Assembly (NCBI RefSeq): GCF_000006445.2
Contig: NC_006046.2
Coordinates: 868,001-932,000 of the forward strand
Direction: 5' to 3'
Source of the DNA: Debaryomyces hansenii CBS767
Lineage: Eukaryota > Ascomycota > Pichiomycetes > Serinales > Debaryomycetaceae
DNA length: 64,000 nucleotides
A program made the translations under genes and the position numbers. How positions within the stretch are numbered: position 1 is the first letter of the stretch; each line of letters opens with the position of its first letter. Below the pieces are notes generated by a model. It saw only the letters and a list, made by a program, of their open reading frames with translations, had not been told where the DNA came from and ran no database searches. Below, in pieces: positions 45,218-55,905 of the stretch.

Positions 45218-46300
45218 CTAATCGAGTTTATTATCTTCAGAATCATAATTATCCAACACGATTCTATAAATGAATGAGGGAGAAAAACCTCCAATATTAG
45301 TTATATAAATGTCAATGTGTTCTGGAGGCACATAGTCATCTAATGGATTAGTAACTACCTCAACATTATCGATTAGTTTGAAATCGTCATAATTTAAAAC
45401 TTTACCAGAATTACCAACTTCAATTAAGTCATCTCTGTTGAATGGATATAATGGAGATATCTTATATAAACCGGCCACAGCAAACACTGGTGTCTTATGT
45501 TCTTTCGCACATTCAACTACATTAGAGACACCCGAAGCTGACATACAGCCACCATTAGCGAAGACTGCGTTAGAGCCAACAATGACTTTACCAACACGAG
45601 ACATAACAGCAAAAGTCGTCGTATCGGGTATTAATATGGTTTCAATTTTATGGTCTGCTAGCGTCTTAACGAACTTGTGGGCTTGTTGAATATCATTTGG
45701 ATAATTTTCAGTAACCAAAACGGTAAACTTTCTCTTAGCTCTGGCCTTGATTAGAAATTGTAACACTGTCTCGGATGTTGGAGTAGGCGTTAACAAAATT
45801 TCGTTATCATGAATCAAATCAGCAGACATTGTTTCGATACCTTCATTGATATTCGAAATTTCGTCGATTAAGTCTCTTATTCCTTGAATAATAATTGATC
45901 TTAAGTCACTGCTTTGTTTTTTCAGTTGTATTTGCTCTTTATTATCAGTGTGGTTGTTATTAGTGGATAATAAACTAAACATTGAATTCATCATTGGTGT
46001 ATTCGTCGAATTTTCTGCATCTTCAGTTTCTATTTCGTCTCTTATTAATGCTAATACTCTTCTTACAATGTTACCTGTAATAATTTCCCTTGGCTGAGCT
46101 TTAATAAGTATAACACCAACCTTCCTAATAACCGAAATTAAATCGTACGGATTAGTCCATCTAGCGGCCGATATAACTCTCATTAACAAATGTGAAATAG
46201 CCAATGCAATATCTTTAGCACCATTGAATTGATGGCGCTTTAACTGAGAAACCACGGGGTCTATTAAAGACAATATTTCTGGAGTAACTGCGTTTGTCAT
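45218..46300 (-). CDS. GCD7: eIF2B beta subunit
   Basis: 360 residues from ATG 46300-46298 (MTNAVTPEILSLIDP); an in-frame ATG at 46363 would add 21 residues that have no counterpart I recall. It is the regulatory beta subunit of the guanine nucleotide exchange factor eIF2B, which recycles eIF2-GTP and senses eIF2alpha phosphorylation. Blocks shared with S. cerevisiae Gcd7: LLMRVISAARW near 40, IRDLIDEISNINEGIE, ILLTPTPTSETVLQFLI, VMSRVGKVIVGSNAVFANGG, AVAGLYKISPLYPF and YVPPEHIDIYITNIGGFSPSF. The Rossmann-like C-terminal half is the alpha/beta/delta eIF2B fold. It is divergent from MED1 with 191 bp between the starts. Confidence 0.95.
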   Translation of the reverse strand: MTNAVTPEILSLIDPVVSQLKRHQFNGAKDIALAISHLLMRVISAARWTNPYDLISVIRKVGVILIKAQPREIITGNIVRRVLALIRDEIETEDAENSTNTPMMNSMFSLLSTNNNHTDNKEQIQLKKQSSDLRSIIIQGIRDLIDEISNINEGIETMSADLIHDNEILLTPTPTSETVLQFLIKARAKRKFTVLVTENYPNDIQQAHKFVKTLADHKIETILIPDTTTFAVMSRVGKVIVGSNAVFANGGCMSASGVSNVVECAKEHKTPVFAVAGLYKISPLYPFNRDDLIEVGNSGKVLNYDDFKLIDNVEVVTNPLDDYVPPEHIDIYITNIGGFSPSFIYRIVLDNYDSEDNKLD

Positions 46301-46491
46301 TATAATATACAAATTGCAGAGATTTACTGTCTTCAAGGATGAATCTTTACGTCTTGTCTTCAAGTCCTCTCTGATTCATAAAAAAAATCATAGAAGACCA
46401 AAATCACGTGCTCAAACATGTTTAAAGCGTAGACAAGCGAATGCCCATGATATACTTCCAATACGATGCCTTATAGAGAGTGCTATATTCA

Positions 46492-48354
46492 ATGTCTAGT
46501 TTCAATGATAGTTTAGATGATTGCTTGGTTACGCTATATGATTACTCCTCGAATTTCTATATTAATGTTGAATTAATTCAAAAATTGGCTCAACATTTGA
46601 AGTTGGATACTTTTGTTGATAAAGATGCTTATTCACATATTTTTGAACCTACCAAGAGCTCTGAAAGAGTTAAGTTCCAACGGTTATCAATAGCTGGGTC
46701 GTTTATTTTAATCGATATTGATTTCACTGAAATAAACAAGATTATAAAGGTGTCATTGTCTTTGGCAAACCATATTGATGAAACGAACGGGAATATACCC
46801 AACTTTGATTTAAAGAGCCATGTAACGATAGGGGAGAAAGACGAACAAGGGAATATGTTGGTGGAAATTGACTCCACCGAAAATAAGTTAACATTTCTAA
46901 CCAAGGGAAACCAGGAAGCAGAACCATCTGCTGATGACATTTTACTCTCGAGTCTACAGGCAGAGAAGTTAGGGAAATTTCCATTCAATTTGAAATTTCT
47001 AGCTACTTTAGATAGATTATCATCTACTGATGAAGATTTATTTTTGTATTTAGATAAGACTGCGGTGATATTGCAAACTGCATACTTGCTTGAAACTAAA
47101 CACAACGAAGATTGGTTATATACCGAGGGGCTTTATACCAGTGTTGGTAAAATATCGACAAACGATCCGAAAAGTTCACAATTGGGTGTTTTCATTGATT
47201 TTTGGAACGATTTTAGATATATAAACCACGAGTATACAACCTCGGATTCGAGTACACTCCTCATGGGTAATAGTTACAAAGGGTTCTTAAATATTAAAGC
47301 ATCCAATTCAACCCAAAAGGACTACCTACTTCAAAACAAAGAAAGTATTTGGAAATTAGTTGGTAGGGATGAAGTAATAGAAAGTTACAAACTTGCGTTC
47401 AATGATGGCCCACAACCAAAAGCACCTTCAACAGCAACATCATCAATCAAAAGCTCGAACAAAAATAATTCAAACTGGATACTTTCGTTGGACCTAAATT
47501 ATCCAGTTTTTGTACATTTACAGGTCCTTGAATTTCTTGGAATAACTGATTATGAAAAGAGTAATGAGAAAATAATCGATTCCGACCTATTCGATAAGTT
47601 GAACGATAGTAATGAATACAATTATAACTCGGGTATCAATAAAGATTCCCCTTCAAAATTGCATATAACACAACAAATTTCACAAGAATACATTCCGCTT
47701 ACTTCAGTGTCGCTCAATTCGTTAACGAATCTAATTCAGTTGATTCCATTATTCCGTAATTACATTGTTCTTGCCAATTTACTTCGTACTTTAATAAAGG
47801 AAACAGCAAGTAACCCGTTCATCTTTGTTGGAATAAATGGTGTCTCGACCAGGGCTGGCGAAATGTCTACAGAGACTAAGAATAGATTAAAGGCATCACT
47901 TAAATTACCCGATGATGTAACCGACGAAGAATTGATGGGATTGAGTGCTGTTTCTGATAATAGTGCGTTTTCAACAGCACAAATAAATAAACCAAATACT
48001 GTTGACTTGACTTCTTTTATGAATGATGGATTATCTGAAGTAGAAAAACCCCCGGCATCTATTGAGGATCTGTATATTCTGTTTTCGTTAGACGATATTG
48101 ATTATTGTTCTTCTACTTACGACTTATTAATATCAATAGATGGGTTATTGGTGAACTCAAAAGACGAACTTGTTGACTTTGAAGTGAAATTTAAAATACT
48201 GAATGGTGTTATGTCTAAAATTAAACCTGACGATCAAGAGGATGTTAATATGGACGATGACAACGAGCTGATTGACAAAAACGAAAAGTTCATTAAAGGA
48301 TTAAACGTAACCGAAGATATTATAAAAGTATTAAAATATGTTTATTTAGATTAG
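46492..48354 (+). CDS. MED1: Mediator complex subunit 1
   Basis: 620 residues from ATG 46492 (MSSFNDSLDDCLVTLYDYSS). It resembles fungal Med1 of the Mediator middle module: an N-terminal mixed alpha/beta region to about 330 with LEKLGKFPFNL-type elements (AEKLGKFPFNLKFLATLDRL), and a motif near 345 reading WILSLDLNYPVFVHLQVLEF, which corresponds to the Med1 L-x-L-x-Y-P-I-x-V-P segment as I recall it. The C-terminus is acidic (DDQEDVNMDDDNELIDK). S. cerevisiae Med1 is 566 residues. Mediator bridges activators and Pol II in the nucleus. Sequence conservation in this family is low, so confidence is moderate. Confidence 0.7.
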   Translation: MSSFNDSLDDCLVTLYDYSSNFYINVELIQKLAQHLKLDTFVDKDAYSHIFEPTKSSERVKFQRLSIAGSFILIDIDFTEINKIIKVSLSLANHIDETNGNIPNFDLKSHVTIGEKDEQGNMLVEIDSTENKLTFLTKGNQEAEPSADDILLSSLQAEKLGKFPFNLKFLATLDRLSSTDEDLFLYLDKTAVILQTAYLLETKHNEDWLYTEGLYTSVGKISTNDPKSSQLGVFIDFWNDFRYINHEYTTSDSSTLLMGNSYKGFLNIKASNSTQKDYLLQNKESIWKLVGRDEVIESYKLAFNDGPQPKAPSTATSSIKSSNKNNSNWILSLDLNYPVFVHLQVLEFLGITDYEKSNEKIIDSDLFDKLNDSNEYNYNSGINKDSPSKLHITQQISQEYIPLTSVSLNSLTNLIQLIPLFRNYIVLANLLRTLIKETASNPFIFVGINGVSTRAGEMSTETKNRLKASLKLPDDVTDEELMGLSAVSDNSAFSTAQINKPNTVDLTSFMNDGLSEVEKPPASIEDLYILFSLDDIDYCSSTYDLLISIDGLLVNSKDELVDFEVKFKILNGVMSKIKPDDQEDVNMDDDNELIDKNEKFIKGLNVTEDIIKVLKYVYLD

Positions 48355-48448
48355 GCAATTTATTAATATATATTTACAATAGAAAGATATACTTTTTGTC
48401 ACAGCATAAAGATGAGTGTTATTAAAAATAAGTCTGAGTTCTCGTAAT

Positions 48449-49384
<936 letters not shown>

Positions 49385-49530
49385 CTACATACATAATTTG
49401 ATTCGTTTAGGAGGTTTTAGATATCAGAAAATTGATTCGCACACACTGGAAAACTTTTCTTACTGGAGACGTTATATTAGGGTAGATAGATAAATTACAT
49501 ATAGTATATATGGCTCTATACGGGTTAAAA

Positions 49531-51045
49531 TTAAGCTTGGACAACCCTAACAGTGTTAGAGTGACCAGAACCTCTGGTCCAACCTTGAATAGTAACGATG
49601 GAGTCACCCTTCTTGATGATACCTAAATCAATAGCTTCAGAAACAGCCCATCTTAATCTGTTTTCGACATCTTCTTGCCAGTTGTCAACAGTTTTCTTTT
49701 CGTAGACAAATGGGTAGACACCTCTGTACAAGTGACAGTATCTAGCAGCTCTATGGTTTCTTGTAACCATCATAACTGGGACATTTGGCTTGTATTTGGA
49801 AACCAATCTGGAGGTGAAACCAGAGGTGGACAAAACAACAATAGCCTTAGCATCTTGTTCGTAGGCAGCTGAGACGGAAGCCATGGCACATGTTTCGGTG
49901 GTAGGTGTTGGTCTGTTAGCTAAAGACCTGATTTCGTTGTGTAAAGGTTGGTAAGCGATGGCCTTTTCAGCAATGATAGCGGTGTTGTGCATCATGGAGA
50001 CAGCTTCGAATGGGTAGTTACCCTTGGCAGTTTCACCAGACAACATAACACAATCAGCACCATCTAAAATGGCGTTACCGACATCAGAAACTTCGGCTCT
50101 GGTTGGTCTTGGGTTGTAAGTCATGGATTCCAACATTTGGGTGGCACAAATGACTGGCTTAGCAGCCAAGTTACACTTAGCAATCAATTGCTTTTGAACA
50201 ACAAAGACTTGAGGAGCAGGAATTTCAATACCTAAATCACCTCTGGCAACCATAACACCATCGGTTTCGACTAAGATTTCGTCAAAGTTGTTGACACCTT
50301 GTTGATTTTCGATCTTAGCAATGATTTGGATATCCTTACCTTCTTCACCTAAAACCTTACGGATTTCCTTGATATCGTCACCAGTTCTGATGAAAGAAGC
50401 AAAGATCATGTGGACACCGTTCTTGACACCGAATTTGATATCAGCCTTATCCTTTTCGGATAAAGCTGGTAAGTCAACATCGGTACCTGGCAAGTTAACA
50501 CCCTTGTGGGAACATATCTTACCGGAGTTGACGGATCTAACCTTCAAGGTCTTATCGTCGACAATTTGTAAAACTTCGAATGAAACAACACCATCGTCAA
50601 TATATATGATTTTACCGGCTTCGATGACCTTGGTGATATTCTTGTAGTCGATGAACATAACCTTGTCGTCACACTTCTTAGCGTAAGCTTCGTCAGTGGT
50701 GAAGATCATTTCATGGTTTGGTAAGATTGGGTAGTCCTTGTCGTCAATGGTAGTACCAGTTCTGATTTCTGGACCTTTAGTGTCCAAAGCAATGGCCAAT
50801 GGACGGCCCTTGTAGATTTCTTCCGATTGCTTAGCATTGTCAATAACGGATTGATGGTATTCGTAAGATCCGTGCGAGAAGTTCATACGAACAATGTTTA
50901 AACCGGCCTTTCTTAATTTGACCAAAACGTCAACGTTGTTGGTCTTTGGTCCAATAGTACCGATAATAGACGAACGACGTAAAACCTTATCTGGGGTTTC
51001 ACTGGTATTCAATTTGGTTAACCAAGATAATGATGCGTTAGACAT
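49531..51045 (-). CDS. CDC19: Pyruvate kinase
   Basis: 504 residues, the standard length. It makes pyruvate and ATP from phosphoenolpyruvate and ADP, the last glycolytic step. Motifs: [10 protein letters not shown] and [17 protein letters not shown] near the N-terminus, [12 protein letters not shown] (active site), [11 protein letters not shown] with the catalytic Lys, [32 protein letters not shown] and the effector-site region at the C-terminus ([14 protein letters not shown]). Codon use is extremely biased (TTG/TTA Leu, AGA Arg, GGT Gly), the mark of a highly expressed gene. PYK1 is a synonym. A TATATATAAA box lies about 70 bp upstream and a Gal4-type CGG-N11-CCG site 114 bp upstream. Confidence 0.98.
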   Translation of the reverse strand: MSNASLSWLTKLNTSETPDKVLRRSSIIGTIGPKTNNVDVLVKLRKAGLNIVRMNFSHGSYEYHQSVIDNAKQSEEIYKGRPLAIALDTKGPEIRTGTTIDDKDYPILPNHEMIFTTDEAYAKKCDDKVMFIDYKNITKVIEAGKIIYIDDGVVSFEVLQIVDDKTLKVRSVNSGKICSHKGVNLPGTDVDLPALSEKDKADIKFGVKNGVHMIFASFIRTGDDIKEIRKVLGEEGKDIQIIAKIENQQGVNNFDEILVETDGVMVARGDLGIEIPAPQVFVVQKQLIAKCNLAAKPVICATQMLESMTYNPRPTRAEVSDVGNAILDGADCVMLSGETAKGNYPFEAVSMMHNTAIIAEKAIAYQPLHNEIRSLANRPTPTTETCAMASVSAAYEQDAKAIVVLSTSGFTSRLVSKYKPNVPVMMVTRNHRAARYCHLYRGVYPFVYEKKTVDNWQEDVENRLRWAVSEAIDLGIIKKGDSIVTIQGWTRGSGHSNTVRVVQA

Positions 51046-51795
51046 TTCTAATGTAGTATAATATTTTAATAAACAAATATGCTTTCCTTTGAATTTTAAA
51101 AAGACTTGACTCCTTATATATATAAAATTTTTATGTCTATAAATATGAAAAATTTCTCCGGTTGATAGTGGGCCGTACTAAAAAATTTCCGGCCCTGCGA
51201 CTAATCTTTTACGTGTTTTTCGATAACAAGCCTACAATACACCAATTGGCTCCTAAAGGACATGCATGTCCATTATACACCATTTACACCTTCTCAACGC
51301 TGTATTTTCCCATAGAATGGCCTCTGATGTCCCATGTGTGCTGAAAAATTGACCATGTCATCGGCTCCCAGAAAAGTGCGAAATCAGAATTACGACGGAA
51401 TACTACGTTGCGCTTTTAGGTGTATCTGATACATGGGTGCCACATATCCGTAGATAACAACCGCATGTTTGCGGTGGGAAAGACAGCCATACGTGTGTAC
51501 ATTCTGGAAACGAAGAAAGGAAGTGCTGTAAGAATACGATATCAGTGAAATCTGTCAAGGGCCGTCGAAGAAACTCCGATGCATTCGGAATCGGAGTAGC
51601 GGAGCGTTCGCGAGCAAGTCGCAATCTAATCTACACCCAACCCGCGGGTTTAGAGCGGAGTAGAAGCTCAGCGGAAAAGAAAATCGCATACTGCATATAA
51701 ACAGGTCGATATGGATTTGGGGTGATTTGCGAGTATTCTATATGGCAAAATAGGTGCAGAGGGTAGTATTTAGAGGTAAATTTGGCAGCAGTAGG
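51046..51795. promoter_or_regulatory. Divergent promoter region CDC19 / MDJ2
   Basis: 750 bp, GC-richer than other gaps on its MDJ2 side. It contains TATATATAAA (about 51114-51127), the CGG-N11-CCG site (51159-51175), ACCGC-ATGTTT-GCGGT (51460-51475), ACTCCGAT-n9-ATCGGAGT (51573-51597) and the perfect palindrome AACCCGCGGGTT (51639-51650). These CGG/CCG pairs resemble zinc-cluster factor sites. Confidence 0.5.
51159..51175. promoter_or_regulatory. Gal4-type CGG-N11-CCG site before CDC19
   Basis: CGG at 51159-51161, 11 bases, CCG at 51173-51175, the exact Gal4 spacing, 114 bp before the CDC19 ATG. In C. albicans Gal4 controls glycolytic genes rather than galactose genes. Confidence 0.5.
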
Positions 51796-52227
51796 ATGGT
51801 ATTACCGATTGTGATAGGACTAGGGGCCACAATAGCTGCTTTGACCGCTAAGTCAACTATTTCTGCATACAGGAAGTACTTGTTATTGACACCACATATG
51901 ATAGCGTCGTTGAACAATATTCGGTTGAATTCGCCTACACCGACGACAGAAGGAGGAAAGCTTCACCCCCATGACTCGATACACCGGTTTTTGCGACAGA
52001 AGTACCCACGTACGGGATTCAACGATAAGATGACGGAGCAAGAGGCGTTGATGATTATGGGAATCGAGGGAGATGAGATCATGCACATGGACAAAAAGCT
52101 ACTTAAAGAGCGATACAGGAAGTTGATGGTGATGAACCACCCGGACAAACAGGGAAGCCAGTACTTGAGCCAGAAGATCAACCAGGCGAAGGATATTTTA
52201 GACAAGAGCTATTTATTTAAAAAATGA
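51796..52227 (+). CDS. MDJ2: Mitochondrial inner-membrane J-protein Mdj2
   Basis: 143 residues from ATG 51796 (MVLPIVIGLGATIAALTAKS), which coincides with the start of S. cerevisiae Mdj2 (MVLPIIIGLGVTMVAL, 146 residues). Residues 1-20 form the single membrane segment. The J domain occupies the C-terminal half, with TEQEALMIMGI, KLLKERYRKLMVMNHPDKQG (HPD tripeptide near residue 118) and INQAKDIL. It stimulates Ssc1 ATPase at the TIM23 import motor, a role overlapping with Pam18. An upstream in-frame GTG is not the start. The match to Mdj2 over the N-terminus rules out Pam18. Confidence 0.95.
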   Translation: MVLPIVIGLGATIAALTAKSTISAYRKYLLLTPHMIASLNNIRLNSPTPTTEGGKLHPHDSIHRFLRQKYPRTGFNDKMTEQEALMIMGIEGDEIMHMDKKLLKERYRKLMVMNHPDKQGSQYLSQKINQAKDILDKSYLFKK

Positions 52228-52308
52228 CTTTATAGACCGTACATTAATGATGAATATACACGTTTAACGACCAGCATTGGGACCCATATTTGTGGGCGGT
52301 GTAGGCGA

Positions 52309-55300
52309 CTAGTGGTCGCTGGAAGCATGTATGTGATTACCGTTCTCGTCGACGATGCCGTCGATTCCATCGCCAATTAGTTCCTCAACCTTTTGCATAA
52401 ACTCGTGGGGAATACCTTGCGAGGTGCCGTTGGCAGCACTGGTGGTACCGTTAGCCATGGCCTTCTCTTTGCCTCCCTCGAAATTCTCTCTCACCCGTAA
52501 GTAGTGCTCCAATTCCTCGGCGCTCACAGATGGCGCAAGTTCGCTTTGTGCTTTCTTGAAGTCCTCCATTTGAACTAATACGTCGATATCTTCTGGCGTT
52601 GCAGCATTATCAAACCACCATCTGGTAGATATTTCTTCTTTTCCTTGGGACGTCAACTCTTCGTTGAGCTTTTTGATCTTGGCATCCACTTCATTTGCCG
52701 TTCTGGTCATAGCATTTAACATCGAGTCCGAGCATAACGCATAGAAATCAGCCCCTGTAAAGGTAAAAGAACACCTCTTCGCAATTTCATACAAGTCAAC
52801 ATTGTCAGCCAACTTGAATTTTCTAGTCAATGCCTCTAAAATCTTGGATTGTTTTTCATCGGTATCTGAAATACCCAAGTATAACATCTTATCGAATCTA
52901 CCCGGTCTTAAAAGAGCTTCATCCAACAAATCAGGCCTATTTGTAGCACCCACTACGAAAACACCATCACCTCCGCCTTCAGCACCACCACTCATACCGT
53001 CTAATTCTGCTAATAATTGGGAAACAATTCTGTCCATAACCCCACCAGAATCACCTTGATTTCCTCTCTTAGGAGCCACAGAATCCAATTCATCGAAGAA
53101 GATAACGCATGGCTTTGCATCCCGGGCCTTTTGAAAGACTCGTCTAACATTTGCTTCAGATTCACCAATATACATGTTAAGCAATTCAGGACCTTTGACA
53201 CTGAAGAAATTTAACGAAAAGTTAGTAGCAATAGCCTTAGCAAGTAAAGTCTTACCAGTACCTGGTGGACCATAGAACAATATACCACTTCTTTTCTTAA
53301 GTCCATTACTAAATAACTCTGGATGCTTTAATGGCATATCAATGGTATCCATGATTTCATCCTTAACTAAATCTAAACCTCCAATATCTTCCCATTTAAC
53401 ATCTGGAATACGTGGTGCCCCAATAGAATCACTGAATTGGTTACGTGCATCATTAATAGCCTTATTAAAATCCTCTGGAATCCAAGTTATTAAACCACCA
53501 TTACCAACTTTAATTAATTTTTCTAAAGAAATATTACTGTCTTTAGCAAGGCCCATTAGTCTGCTGATTGCCAACCGCTTTGCCTTTTTAATTATAGACA
53601 TCAAGTCACGAGGTGTTAAACCTGCCGACTGTAAAGCTAACGAAGAGAAACTGATATCATGTCTTCTGCTAAATGAAACTGTGGATACATCAAACTGATC
53701 TTCAAATTCTTCCCTATCCTCAAATGGTTCCGGATTATTAGAATTAATAAGTTTGTGAGTTTCATTTTCGATTAAAAACTTAAAAACTTCCAATCTTTCC
53801 TTTTCATCGGGAACACTGAAATCAATTTGGAACTTAATTAACAGTCTCAAATTTTCATTCAACTTATCCAAGTCATTACAACTCATTATAATCATTAAAT
53901 TCGAGTAATCATTGAGATACTCATTCAATGTTTGAATAACCTTTAACGACAAAGAAGTCGTTATGTTTGCTCCCTGTTCATTTTGGTTACTCTGAGCACA
54001 TAGATTTTCAATATGTTTCAAATATATGACGTGATATGAGGAATCCGTATCTGTTGAATTTTCTTGTGCACCAATAAGTTTATCTATTTTACCCGTGAGG
54101 AGACCAATTGTCTTCAATTCAGCGCCCGGATTGATCAAGTCAAAACAATCTAATTCTATTAAATTAAGTCCCAATTCAGTAGAAACGCTTCTAACCATGG
54201 TCGTTTTACCCAAACCTCTAGTCATGGAATTCAATAAGATTGTAGTTTTCAAGTTAATCTTCGACCGAGAATTTAAACTTGTAGTTACAATTTTCTTAAA
54301 TTCGCTTACATATTTGAAACATGTAGGGTTTGAATCAATGGCTTTGTTGAAGTTAAATACAGGTGGTAGTTTCAAATATTGGTACCAATGAGTAAAATCA
54401 TTAGGCGGTAATTTAATAAATTCTACTCCTGATGAAATCAATCTTGTTTTCGTAGGATCTATGATAAATTGATTAGTTTCATTTTCATGAGACTCGCCAC
54501 TAATATCCACAATCTTAAACCATGCCACCTCATCTGGATCGCCGGTTGGAATTACCCCCATGTCGGGTGCATTCTCTTCTTCACCAGGTTGTAATTGTTG
54601 TTGCTGCTGAATAAGATTATTAGTATCGAACATAGTTTTTGCTAATACCGTATCAATAACCACAGGTACAAAGTCACCTCGTTTAACACACTTGAGGTTT
54701 TTATGAAAGGTTGTCTTCAACTCAGAAAAAAAATGTTGCTGATAAGTTTTATCCATTGTGATATGAGAGGAGACCCTTGATATAGTTACCGATTTAGCAA
54801 CTGGAAAGAAATTGGTAAATGGGTGATCTCTTTGTCTGATAGGTTCCAAGGTAACTTCACTATTCGAAGAAAGCTTCAAGTTAGCAAGTAATATAGGAGA
54901 TAGATAAAGCGTTCTTCTGCGAAAAGACTTGTTTGGCTCAATGAATGTAAAGAGTTTAACAATCATTTTGTCATTATTATAATTAAGTTTTACAGAATCT
55001 CCGTTAAACACTGGAAAGCCTAACTTTGGCAATTCTGCCGTATTGGCAAACACAAATAATTCCGTATCTTCTTTAAGCCATATAGGCGGTAACATGTCGA
55101 CACTCATTTTTGCTGGAAGTGGTTCAACCTTTAACTTGACAGAGTGGACTGCCGGTGAGTCAATTTGCAAAGACGACGACAAATATGTAGACAAATCCAA
55201 ATGTATTTCAGAATCCAAATCATCCTCAGAAACTTCCTGATCTTCTATTTCCTTTTCATTGTAGTCTATATCATCATTATTGTTTTCCACAGTTTTGATA

Positions 55301-55905
55301 AGCACAATGTTGGTATTATTGCTAACTATACCTTGAGACACAGGTTCACTTAACTTGACTTCACCATTTATAGACCTAATAATATCACCTGTGCCGACAA
55401 CCGAACCACTGTTCAACAAAAAAGTATTAATAAATTGTTCACGAATGGACGTCAGTGGTTTATCATGCAAAGTCAGATAAATATTTGGTGGAACCGAAAC
55501 AAACAATGATTCTATAGTAGGAATGCACGAATAATCGATCGACTGAATAACACAACTATTCAACGTTAATTGATTGTCGAATTTCAACAAGTTTGAATGA
55601 TTTATAAATATAACCGAATTGGACGTGGGTGCACTATGATCAATAGATGTAACCCGATAGATCTTGAATTCTTTAAAGTAATCTGGAGCACCCAACAATT
55701 TGATCAAGACGAACTTGTTTTCAGACATATTATTGGAATCATCGCTACCAGTGTCAGGGAACACACGTATGAAAAGTTCGAACGATAATTGAATGGTGTC
55801 GAACTGTTCACTTAGCGTAGGATCATTGATGAAATGGACATTAGCCGTAGTAGAAATGGACTTATTTATTTCATTCAAAGGCTTTTCTAATACTGCTGAC
55901 GGCAT
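52309..55905 (-). CDS. PEX6: Peroxisomal AAA ATPase Pex6
   Basis: 1198 residues from ATG 55905-55903 (MPSAVLEKPLNEINK). It forms the Pex1-Pex6 hexamer that extracts ubiquitinated Pex5 from the peroxisomal membrane. Two N-terminal domains are followed by a degenerate D1 AAA module near 560-760, with MTRGLGKTTMVRS in place of a full Walker A. The canonical D2 has GPPGTGKTLLAKAIATNFSL near 880, GESEANVRRVFQKARDAKPC, FFDELDSVAPKRGNQGDSGG (Walker B) near 932, GATNRPDLLDEALLRPGRFD and FTGADFYALCSD. The D2 is nearly identical to S. cerevisiae Pex6 as I recall it, including the NMYIGESEAN segment. A Gln-rich insert sits near residue 430. It is convergent with MDJ2 (81 bp). Confidence 0.97.
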   Translation of the reverse strand: MPSAVLEKPLNEINKSISTTANVHFINDPTLSEQFDTIQLSFELFIRVFPDTGSDDSNNMSENKFVLIKLLGAPDYFKEFKIYRVTSIDHSAPTSNSVIFINHSNLLKFDNQLTLNSCVIQSIDYSCIPTIESLFVSVPPNIYLTLHDKPLTSIREQFINTFLLNSGSVVGTGDIIRSINGEVKLSEPVSQGIVSNNTNIVLIKTVENNNDDIDYNEKEIEDQEVSEDDLDSEIHLDLSTYLSSSLQIDSPAVHSVKLKVEPLPAKMSVDMLPPIWLKEDTELFVFANTAELPKLGFPVFNGDSVKLNYNNDKMIVKLFTFIEPNKSFRRRTLYLSPILLANLKLSSNSEVTLEPIRQRDHPFTNFFPVAKSVTISRVSSHITMDKTYQQHFFSELKTTFHKNLKCVKRGDFVPVVIDTVLAKTMFDTNNLIQQQQQLQPGEEENAPDMGVIPTGDPDEVAWFKIVDISGESHENETNQFIIDPTKTRLISSGVEFIKLPPNDFTHWYQYLKLPPVFNFNKAIDSNPTCFKYVSEFKKIVTTSLNSRSKINLKTTILLNSMTRGLGKTTMVRSVSTELGLNLIELDCFDLINPGAELKTIGLLTGKIDKLIGAQENSTDTDSSYHVIYLKHIENLCAQSNQNEQGANITTSLSLKVIQTLNEYLNDYSNLMIIMSCNDLDKLNENLRLLIKFQIDFSVPDEKERLEVFKFLIENETHKLINSNNPEPFEDREEFEDQFDVSTVSFSRRHDISFSSLALQSAGLTPRDLMSIIKKAKRLAISRLMGLAKDSNISLEKLIKVGNGGLITWIPEDFNKAINDARNQFSDSIGAPRIPDVKWEDIGGLDLVKDEIMDTIDMPLKHPELFSNGLKKRSGILFYGPPGTGKTLLAKAIATNFSLNFFSVKGPELLNMYIGESEANVRRVFQKARDAKPCVIFFDELDSVAPKRGNQGDSGGVMDRIVSQLLAELDGMSGGAEGGGDGVFVVGATNRPDLLDEALLRPGRFDKMLYLGISDTDEKQSKILEALTRKFKLADNVDLYEIAKRCSFTFTGADFYALCSDSMLNAMTRTANEVDAKIKKLNEELTSQGKEEISTRWWFDNAATPEDIDVLVQMEDFKKAQSELAPSVSAEELEHYLRVRENFEGGKEKAMANGTTSAANGTSQGIPHEFMQKVEELIGDGIDGIVDENGNHIHASSDH

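Noticed and set aside
46301..46363. 21-residue N-terminal extension of GCD7
   Set aside because: In frame from ATG 46363 but without similarity to Gcd7 that I recall; the ATG at 46300 gives a sensible start. Not excluded.
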